Source: CAXDRM01 sp963991775 (lineage in GTDB: Bacteria > Pseudomonadota > Alphaproteobacteria > Rickettsiales > JABIRX01). From it: DNA of 21,176 nucleotides. The stretch's first letter is position 1. Each line of letters starts with the position of its first letter. Location of the stretch: NCBI GenBank assembly GCA_963991775.1, contig CAXDRM010000016.1, positions 1 to 21,176 on the forward strand. Direction: 5' to 3'. Position numbers and translations under genes: made by a program. Of this stretch, positions 15,346-21,176 are shown one piece after another. Below the pieces are notes generated by a model. The model saw nothing but the letters and a program-made list of their open reading frames with translations. It made no database searches and was not told the origin of the DNA.

Positions 15346-17532
15346 TTGCAAAGCAATATGTCAAAAATTACACAAGTTACACGTTACTATCAAATTTTAT
15401 TACCACAAAAACTAAAGCATAGTTTTACCTATGGTAGTAACACAAAATTAGAGCTTGGTGATTTGGTAGCGATACCTTTTGGTCGCCAGCAGAAAATCGG
15501 TTTGGTGTGGCAGGAAATTAAACAGCTAGATTTTGCTGAGCATAAATTGAAATATGTCAGCGAAGTTGTAATTCCGCAATTTTTTACTGCACAATTTCGT
15601 GAGTTTTTTAAATATTTTTCCGATTATAATGTGGCAAGTTTGGGGCAGGTGTTAAAATTGGTTTTGCCGCCAGAAGATATCTTACTTAAACAAGATACAG
15701 AAATTTTCTATCACCAAGCTAAGCAGCAGAATTTAACACTAACAGCTAAGCGAAAAAAATTACTAGAATTATTTGCAGAAAATAGTCAAATTTCTGCGAG
15801 TAAATTAGCCGAGTTTGGTTTTGCACGTAACTATCTGCATGCGCAATGTAAAGCAGGTTTGTTAATTGAAACTAGCAGAGAAAAAAACTATCAACAAAAA
15901 TTAGAGCTTAGCAAATATCAAGCGCCAAAATTCTCGGCAGCGCAACAGCAAGCTTATCAGCAAGTTTTAACTCAGTGTGCAAAGCAAAAATTCAATACAG
16001 TATTTTTGGATGGGGTGACTGGCTCTGGTAAAACCGAAATTTATTTTGCGGTTATAGCAGATATTTTAAATAATAAGCCAGATGATGGTCAGGTACTTAT
16101 AATGTTGCCTGAGATTTTGCTTACTAACCAATTTATTGAAAAATTTGAGAAGCGTTTTGGTTTTGCACCTGATTTATGGCACTCTGCAACTAGCGTAAAA
16201 AAGAAGCAAAATATTTATCAGCAGCTGTTAGCAGGCTCAGGCAAAATTATTATTGGCACACGCTCTGCTTTGTTTTTGCCCTTTAAAAATCTTAAATTCA
16301 TCATTGTTGATGAAGAGCATGATGGTTCTTATAAGCAGGAAGAGGGCTTAGTTTACCATGCCAGAGATATGGCGATTGCAAGGGCATTCAAAGAAAATAT
16401 TCCTATTTTATTAGCATCTGCTACTGCCTCTCTTGAAACTAAATTTAATTGTGAGCAAGGTAAATATCAGCAGGTAAGATTGACTGAACGTTTTGCTGCA
16501 AATTTACCCGAAATAGAATTGCTCGATTTAAAAAAAGAGCTGCTAGAATCAGGTAAATTTTTGAGTAAGAATTTAACCGAGCAGCTCACAAGAAATTATG
16601 CAGCTGGTCAGCAAAGTTTGCTTTTTCTGAATCGCAAAGGTTACGCACCACTTAAAATCTGTGCTTCTTGTGGTTTCAAATTTGATTGTCTTAATTGCGA
16701 TAGTTTTTTAGTTGAACATCGTGGTAAAAAAATGCTTTGTTGTCACCATTGTGGTTTTAGCATGCCGACAGTTGAACATTGTCCAAAATGTAAAAGCACA
16801 GAGCTAATTTCTTATGGACCAGGCGTAGAGCGTATTCATGAAGAAATTCAAGAAAAATTTCCTGAAGCGCGTATTGCTTTACTTACTGCTGAGCAGGTTA
16901 AAAATCCAAATAGTGCCAAAGAGTTGCTTGAGCAAATTACTCGTGGCGAGATTGATATAATTATTGGCACACAAGTTATTACTAAAGGACATCATTTTCC
17001 CAAGCTAACTTTAGTAGCAGTAGTAGATAGTGATGCAGCTTTGGCTTTTGATTTGCGGGCTAATGAAAAACTTTATCAATTACTTACCCAAGTTGCTGGT
17101 CGGGCAGGGCGGGCTGAGTCACCTGGTAAAATTATTATTCAAACTTATAATCCAGAAAATAATGTATTACAGGCTTTAAAATCTGCTGATCAGGTCGGAT
17201 TTTATCAGCAAGAAATTGCCATGCGTCAGCAATATAATTTGCCACCTTTTGCTAAATTTATTGCAGTAATTATTAGTGCAGCTGATGAAGATTTAGTTAA
17301 ATTAGCAGCAGAAAATTTAGGTAATTATCTTAAAAATTATCAGAATTTGGAGATTATGGGTCCGGTTGCTGCGCCGCTCAAATTTTTGCGTAATAAATAT
17401 CGTTATCGAATTTTAGTCAAAGCGCCAAAAAATATTGCAGCTAGTAAAATCTTTGCAGAAATTTTACCTGATTTATTAGCCCAACAAAAATTGCATTACA
17501 AAATAGATGTTGATCCCCAGAATTTTTTATAA
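15346..17532 (+). CDS. priA: Primosomal protein N', replication restart helicase PriA
   Basis: A 728-residue superfamily 2 DNA helicase that reloads the replisome at stalled forks. It shows an N-terminal 3'-end-binding domain, Walker A GVTGSGKT (223-230), DEEH box (322-325), motif III ASATAS, a zinc module with eight cysteines (C439, C442, C448, C451, C466, C469, C479, C482) inserted between helicase lobes, and motifs V/VI GTQVITKGHHFP and QVAGRAGR. Length is normal and all key residues are present. The TTG at 15346 lies 8 bp after AGGGA (15333-15337); the ATG at 15358 gives the more usual N-terminus but is too far from that site. It is followed by a 316-bp repeat-rich gap and then atpH, a linkage common in alphaproteobacteria. 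Confidence 0.96.
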   Translation: MQSNMSKITQVTRYYQILLPQKLKHSFTYGSNTKLELGDLVAIPFGRQQKIGLVWQEIKQLDFAEHKLKYVSEVVIPQFFTAQFREFFKYFSDYNVASLGQVLKLVLPPEDILLKQDTEIFYHQAKQQNLTLTAKRKKLLELFAENSQISASKLAEFGFARNYLHAQCKAGLLIETSREKNYQQKLELSKYQAPKFSAAQQQAYQQVLTQCAKQKFNTVFLDGVTGSGKTEIYFAVIADILNNKPDDGQVLIMLPEILLTNQFIEKFEKRFGFAPDLWHSATSVKKKQNIYQQLLAGSGKIIIGTRSALFLPFKNLKFIIVDEEHDGSYKQEEGLVYHARDMAIARAFKENIPILLASATASLETKFNCEQGKYQQVRLTERFAANLPEIELLDLKKELLESGKFLSKNLTEQLTRNYAAGQQSLLFLNRKGYAPLKICASCGFKFDCLNCDSFLVEHRGKKMLCCHHCGFSMPTVEHCPKCKSTELISYGPGVERIHEEIQEKFPEARIALLTAEQVKNPNSAKELLEQITRGEIDIIIGTQVITKGHHFPKLTLVAVVDSDAALAFDLRANEKLYQLLTQVAGRAGRAESPGKIIIQTYNPENNVLQALKSADQVGFYQQEIAMRQQYNLPPFAKFIAVIISAADEDLVKLAAENLGNYLKNYQNLEIMGPVAAPLKFLRNKYRYRILVKAPKNIAASKIFAEILPDLLAQQKLHYKIDVDPQNFL

Positions 17533-17557
17533 AATCAGTATAGTACATAATCCGGTT

Positions 17558-17620
17558 CTTGAGCGCCGTCCTGAGTGCGCCGCAGGCGTGTACCGAAGGA
17601 TGGGTTTGTACCGAAAGACC
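17558..17620. repeat. GC-rich REP-like palindrome
   Basis: A GC-rich patch in AT-rich surroundings. CCGTCCT (17566-17572) pairs with AGGATGG (17597-17603), with GCGCC/GGCGT inside. A short direct repeat, gtaccgaa followed by gga or aga, appears at 17590-17600 and 17608-17618. It starts with CTTGAGCG (17558-17565) and ends with CCGAAGGATG; a similar start and end occur at 21068-21109. It resembles the small extragenic palindromes spread through many bacterial genomes. Confidence 0.55.
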
Positions 17621-17669
17621 CTTTAACCAAATTAGTATCTTGTGCAGTTATTTTGCACCAATATCAAAC

Positions 17670-17771
17670 AAAGTTAAGGATGTATTTAATCGCTCGGGCA
17701 GTCCTCGATTTTTATCAAATATGGGTTGAAAAAAATCTGTGTAATCTCGCTCTAAACACATCCTTAACTTT
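17670..17771. repeat. Long foldback with 19-bp arms and a 64-nt centre
   Basis: Arms 17670-17688 and 17753-17771 pair at 18 of 19 positions, the exception being one A-C mismatch. The 64-nt centre (17689-17752) carries TCGCTC at both ends as a direct repeat. No gene is convincing here. It lies in the priA-atpH gap and has the same design as the repeats at 8237 and 9238, but neither arms nor centre are related to them by eye. Confidence 0.7.
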
Positions 17772-17787
17772 TTTAAGAAGTTTAGTA

Positions 17788-17823
17788 ATTTTACTTGTAA
17801 AATTGCATGTAATCAGTTAGATA
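17788..17823 (+). promoter_or_regulatory. Possible atpH promoter with overlapping palindrome
   Basis: TTGTAA (17795-17800), a 17-bp spacer and TAGATA (17818-17823) make a plausible sigma-70 promoter ahead of atpH. A perfect palindrome ATTTTACTTGTAAAAT (17788-17803) covers the -35 and could be an operator. Neither is more than a sequence match. Confidence 0.35.
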
Positions 17824-17848
17824 ATTGTTCTGATTTTCTAGAAAATTT

Positions 17849-18421
17849 ATGACAGCCCAATTCATAACAAATAAAATAGTAGCTAAAAGATATGTAAATG
17901 CTTTATTTGCACTTGCTAAAGAGGCAAAGCAAGTTGATAAAGTGTGGCAAGATCTTTGTGCGTTACAGTCATTATTTAGTAACTCTCCTAAAGCTGCATC
18001 GATCATTGCAAGTAGTAATGTGCCCCAAGCATTACAAGCACAAATTATTACTGCTATTGAACAAAATCTAAAGCCACAAAAATTAACTAAAAATTTTTTA
18101 GCTTTGTTAAAAGAGCATAATCGTCTTAATATTTTGACTCTAGTTATTGCAGCTTTTGAAGCTGAAATGGAAAAAGATCAAGGCATAGTTGCAGTTGCAG
18201 TTTATAGCGCTACTAAGTTAGATAATAAGCAGCAGGCAGAGCTTGCTAAAATTTTGCAAGAAAATTATAAAAAAGAAATTAAATTAAGCATTACGCTTAA
18301 ACCAGAATTACTTTCAGGTTTTGTAGTAAAAGTTGGAGCAAAAATGGTGGATTGTTCACTTGCTACTAAATTAAAAGTGTTTGAAGCAGAGAGTAAAAAA
18401 GCAATGTTAAATATCATATAA
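17849..18421 (+). CDS. atpH: ATP synthase F1 subunit delta
   Basis: A 190-residue OSCP/delta subunit, which joins the F1 head to the peripheral stalk of F0. The N-terminal helical domain opens with the typical VAKRYVNALFALAKEA; the C-terminal part has the family pattern IVAVAVYSATKLDNKQQAELAKIL and ends with LLSGFVVKVGAKMVDCSLATKLKVFE. Length is normal. It is first of a rightward atpH-atpA-atpG run, with the next start 16 bp after its stop. No Shine-Dalgarno sequence precedes its ATG. Confidence 0.95.
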   Translation: MTAQFITNKIVAKRYVNALFALAKEAKQVDKVWQDLCALQSLFSNSPKAASIIASSNVPQALQAQIITAIEQNLKPQKLTKNFLALLKEHNRLNILTLVIAAFEAEMEKDQGIVAVAVYSATKLDNKQQAELAKILQENYKKEIKLSITLKPELLSGFVVKVGAKMVDCSLATKLKVFEAESKKAMLNII

Positions 18422-18437
18422 TTTATGAGGTAAGTAA

Positions 18438-19967
18438 ATGGATGTTAAAGCGGTTGAAGTATCAGATCTCCTAAAGAAACAAATTAATGAGATTGGTAAT
18501 CAAGCAGAACTTTCAGAAGTTGGTGAAGTAATTTCTGTAAGTGATGGTGTAGCAGTTTGTTATGGTTTAGATGATGTACAAGCTGGTGAAATGGTCGAGT
18601 TTGAAACTGGCGTTAAAGGTATGGCTCTTAATTTAGAAGCTTCAGCTGTTGGTATCGTGGTATTTGGTGATGATCGCGCTGTACAAGAAGGTAACACTGT
18701 TAAAAGAACTGGTGAGATTGTAGAAGTACCAGTTGGTAAAGAATTGCTTGGTCGTGTAGTTGATGGTTTAGGTAATCCTATTGATGGTAAAGGCCCGTTA
18801 AAAGCTAAAAAATCAAGCCGTGTTGAATTAAAAGCTCCTGGTATCATTGCCAGAAAATCAGTGCATGAGCCGGTACAAACTGGAATTAAAGCAATTGATA
18901 GTTTGATCCCGATTGGACGTGGTCAAAGAGAGCTAATTATCGGTGATCGTCAAACTGGTAAAACTGCAATTATTTTAGATACTTTTATTAATCAAATTCC
19001 GATTCACAAATCAGGTGCAGAAAAAGACAAGCTTTATTGTATTTATGTGGCAATTGGGCAAAAAAGATCATCAATTGCACGTTTTGTAAAACAGCTTGAA
19101 GAATCAGGTGCTTTAGAATTTTCGATTGTGGTAGCAGCTTCTGCTTCAGATCCAGCTCCTATGCAATTTTTAGCACCATATACTGGTTGTGCTATGGGAG
19201 AATTCTTTAGAGATAATGGCATGCATGCGCTTATTGCTTATGATGATTTAAGTAAACAAGCTGTGGCTTATCGTCAAATGTCATTATTATTACGTCGTCC
19301 TCCAGGCAGAGAAGCATATCCTGGTGACGTATTCTTCTTACATTCAAGATTATTAGAGCGTGCAGCTAAGATGTCTGATGAGCTTGGCGGTGGTTCTTTA
19401 ACTGCTTTACCAGTAATTGAAACTCAGGCTGGTGATGTATCTGCTTATATTCCAACTAACGTAATTTCGATTACAGACGGACAAATCTTTTTAGAATCTG
19501 AGTTATTCTATAAAGGTGTGAGGCCTGCGGTAAATGTTGGTTTATCTGTATCTCGTGTGGGTTCTTCGGCGCAAGTAAAAGCGATGAAGCAAGTTGCCGG
19601 TTCAATTAAGCTAGATCTAGCGCAGTATCGTGAAATGGAAGCATTTGCCCAATTTGGTTCTGATCTTGATGATAGTACAAAAAAGCTCTTAGATCGTGGT
19701 GCGCGTTTAACTGAACTATTAAAACAAGGTCAATATAAACCATATCAGGTTGAAGAGCAGGTTATTGTGATTTTTGCTGGTGTTAATGGTTATCTTGATG
19801 CTGTGCCTAGAGATCAAGTAACGCGTTATGAGCAAGAGTTATTGCAAGAAATTAAAGTTAACAAAAAAGAGTTAGTTGCTGAGATTCGTGAACAAAAGAA
19901 AATCAGTGACGAGCTTAAAGCTGAACTTAGTGCTTATTTAGCAGAATTTAGTAAAAACTTTAAATAA
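18438..19967 (+). CDS. atpA: ATP synthase F1 subunit alpha
   Basis: A 509-residue alpha subunit, the regulatory nucleotide-binding partner of beta in the F1 hexamer. Walker A is GDRQTGKT (169-176), and the ATP synthase alpha/beta signature PAVNVGLSVSRVGSSAQ is present, as is the alpha-specific catalytic-site Arg region within SVSRVGS. The start is firm: GAGG (18427-18430) lies 7 bp before the ATG. Its stop overlaps the atpG start by one base (TAATG), so the two are translationally coupled. Codon use is slightly less AT-skewed than in its neighbours, as expected for a highly expressed gene. Confidence 0.98.
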   Translation: MDVKAVEVSDLLKKQINEIGNQAELSEVGEVISVSDGVAVCYGLDDVQAGEMVEFETGVKGMALNLEASAVGIVVFGDDRAVQEGNTVKRTGEIVEVPVGKELLGRVVDGLGNPIDGKGPLKAKKSSRVELKAPGIIARKSVHEPVQTGIKAIDSLIPIGRGQRELIIGDRQTGKTAIILDTFINQIPIHKSGAEKDKLYCIYVAIGQKRSSIARFVKQLEESGALEFSIVVAASASDPAPMQFLAPYTGCAMGEFFRDNGMHALIAYDDLSKQAVAYRQMSLLLRRPPGREAYPGDVFFLHSRLLERAAKMSDELGGGSLTALPVIETQAGDVSAYIPTNVISITDGQIFLESELFYKGVRPAVNVGLSVSRVGSSAQVKAMKQVAGSIKLDLAQYREMEAFAQFGSDLDDSTKKLLDRGARLTELLKQGQYKPYQVEEQVIVIFAGVNGYLDAVPRDQVTRYEQELLQEIKVNKKELVAEIREQKKISDELKAELSAYLAEFSKNFK

Positions 19968-20851
19968 TGGCTGATTTAAAAGCTCTTAAAGGGCGTATTA
20001 ACAGTGTTAAACAAACGCAAAAAATTACCAAAGCAATGAAGATGGTTGCAGCTTCTAAATTGCGTAAAGCAAGAGAAGCAGCAGAAAATTCTCGTCCTTA
20101 TACTAATGCTCTACAAGAAATTGTGGCAGCTCATAAAAAAGGTAATTTAGCGCCAGGTGAGCGTTCTTTAATTTATGGTGTTGATCAAGTTAAGTCTATC
20201 TTACTATTATTAGATACTACTGATCGTGGTTTATGTGGTGGTTTAAATACTAATGTAGTTAAAGAGACTTTACGCAAGGCTCATGCATTTAAAGCCCAAG
20301 CTTTAGAAGTGAAAATTTGGTGTGTGGGTAAAAAAGGCTATGAGTTAGTTAAAGCTAAAGCACCAGAATTTTTATATAAAGATCAATCTGGTTATAGTTC
20401 GGACAAAATCACTTATAATTCTGCTAAGCAGGTGGCGCAAGAAGTAATCGAATTATTCCACCAAGGAGAATTCGATAAATGCGAAGTGATTTATCCAGAA
20501 TTTAGATCTGCAATTGTGCAAAATGTTAAAACTTTAGGTTTGATACCTTGTGAATTAAGTGAAACGCTTGTTTCAACAGATAAATCTAAACAAGAAGTTC
20601 AATTTGAATTTGAACCAACCCAAGAAGAATTACTTAATCACATCGTACCTAAAAATATTAAGGTACAGCTTTTTCATGTGTTCCTAGAAACTTTTGCTTC
20701 AGAGCAAGGTGCAAGAATGACTGCTATGGATAATGCAGTTAATAATTGTGCAGAGCTGATTAAGAAGCTTAATCTTGAGTATAATCGGACAAGGCAAGCT
20801 AAGATTACTACTGAACTAGTAGAAATCATCTCAGCCGCAGAATCCATCTAA
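19967..20851 (+). CDS. atpG: ATP synthase F1 subunit gamma
   Basis: A 294-residue gamma subunit, the central rotor shaft of F1. The N-terminal coiled-coil helix is ALKGRINSVKQTQKITKAMKMVAASKLRKA, the middle has the DRGLCGGLN motif, and the C-terminal helix carries the family signature around SEQGARMTAMDNAVNN. Complete and of normal length. It begins on the last base of the atpA stop. In most related genomes atpD and atpC follow directly; here at least 325 bp without a gene follow, up to the end of the window. Confidence 0.97.
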   Translation: MADLKALKGRINSVKQTQKITKAMKMVAASKLRKAREAAENSRPYTNALQEIVAAHKKGNLAPGERSLIYGVDQVKSILLLLDTTDRGLCGGLNTNVVKETLRKAHAFKAQALEVKIWCVGKKGYELVKAKAPEFLYKDQSGYSSDKITYNSAKQVAQEVIELFHQGEFDKCEVIYPEFRSAIVQNVKTLGLIPCELSETLVSTDKSKQEVQFEFEPTQEELLNHIVPKNIKVQLFHVFLETFASEQGARMTAMDNAVNNCAELIKKLNLEYNRTRQAKITTELVEIISAAESI

Positions 20852-20859
20852 TTTGCTCT

Positions 20860-20942
20860 TTATTGGTATAAATTTCCTTTTTAGAAGTTCGAGCTACTAT
20901 TTGTAGCCCTTCATTTCTAAAAAGAAAATTTCTCCTCAATAA
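20860..20942. repeat. Long foldback downstream of atpG
   Basis: Arms 20870-20886 and 20915-20931 pair at 16 of 17 positions (one C-A mismatch), with a further outer stem TTATTG (20860-20865) and CAATAA (20937-20942). The 28-nt centre has its own small hairpin, GCTAC/GTAGC. It lacks a T-run, so it is not a standard terminator, though it could protect or process the 3' end of the atp transcript. The arms are unlike those of the other foldbacks in this window. Confidence 0.7.
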
Positions 20943-21138
20943 ATAACAAATTTGAATTAATCATTCATGCAAAAAATTTTAAATTAAATATTTACCTACA
21001 ATATCTGGCTCAATCTGAAAAATTTTTTGGTGCCATATTCATCGGTTACTGCCTTAAAATTTAGGACCTTGAGCGTTCAAGCTTTAGCGCAGAACTGGCC
21101 GAAAGGACGTTTGATTTTTAAAGTTTTACTTGTACTGC
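20943..21138. other. Non-coding region with a GC-rich palindrome
   Basis: No gene seen on either strand. A GC-rich patch at 21064-21109 contains the hairpin CTTGA-GCGT-TCAAG (21068-21081) and ends in CCGAAAGGACG (21099-21109). Its ends resemble those of the palindrome at 17558-17602. The rest is AT-rich and featureless. Confidence 0.45.
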
Positions 21139-21167
21139 TTTACATAATTCCAAAAATCTGATATAAT
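21139..21167 (+). promoter_or_regulatory. Sigma-70 promoter reading out of the window
   Basis: TTTACA (21139-21144), a 17-bp spacer and a perfect TATAAT (21162-21167). This is the best promoter match in the window. It should start transcription near 21174, so a gene lies just beyond the right edge and is expressed separately from atpHAG. Confidence 0.7.
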
Positions 21168-21176
21168 ATTGCAAAC

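Noticed and set aside
17575..17820. 81-codon plus-strand ORF in the priA-atpH gap
   Set aside because: It runs through the GC-rich palindrome and the foldback, has no family resemblance or Shine-Dalgarno sequence, and its residues reflect the repeats.
17791..18006. 71-codon minus-strand ORF over the start of atpH
   Set aside because: It is antisense to a well-conserved coding region, with no start signals.
18560..18847. 95-codon minus-strand ORF inside atpA
   Set aside because: Shadow of the conserved alpha-subunit reading frame.

Overview
The window is about 21 kb of AT-rich (roughly two-thirds A+T), densely coded DNA. Its protein content and the linkage of priA to atpH-atpA-atpG suggest an alphaproteobacterium of Rickettsiales or Holosporales type, probably host-associated. 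This placement is an inference from gene content and base composition; no 16S or other marker is present.

Layout. (1) 1-2250: an initiator tRNA with a strong terminator, then an 18-bp direct repeat of the tRNA 3' end about 200 bp further on. Behind it lie small accessory genes: a short coiled-coil ORF, an XRE regulator and a DUF4143-type AAA ATPase. This looks like a small or decayed tRNA-linked island. (2) 2251-8233: a two-component signalling cluster. A soluble triple-PAS kinase with its single-domain receiver is transcribed leftward. A membrane CHASE-PAS kinase with its own receiver, followed by a receiver-kinase fusion, is transcribed rightward. The three kinases share the same H-box style, and no member carries a DNA-binding or enzymatic output domain. 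(3) 8234-9444: an alpha/beta hydrolase flanked by two inverted copies of a palindromic repeat. (4) 9445-10917: a membrane-anchored FMN/Fe-S glutamate-synthase-like protein. (5) 10933-15303: zinc uptake and its control (znuA alone; zur-znuC-znuB in a leftward run), an unknown membrane protein, a prepilin-like protein and a 37-codon membrane ORF just upstream of the prepilin gene. (6) 15346-20851: priA, then ATP synthase delta, alpha and gamma genes. (7) 20852-21176: non-coding, with a long foldback, a GC-rich palindrome and a good promoter pointing out of the window.

How it fits together. Most genes are housekeeping or membrane physiology: respiration-linked ATP synthesis, zinc import under Zur, replication restart. 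The sensory cluster presumably feeds phosphoryl groups into soluble receivers that act by protein contact.

The most distinctive non-genic signal is a palindromic repeat present twice (8237-8328 and 9238-9325, opposite orientations). The 55-bp core is 49/55 identical and includes a compensatory base-pair change, while the flanking arms are different in sequence at each site yet self-complementary. Two more long foldbacks with site-specific arms occur at 17670-17771 and 20860-20942.
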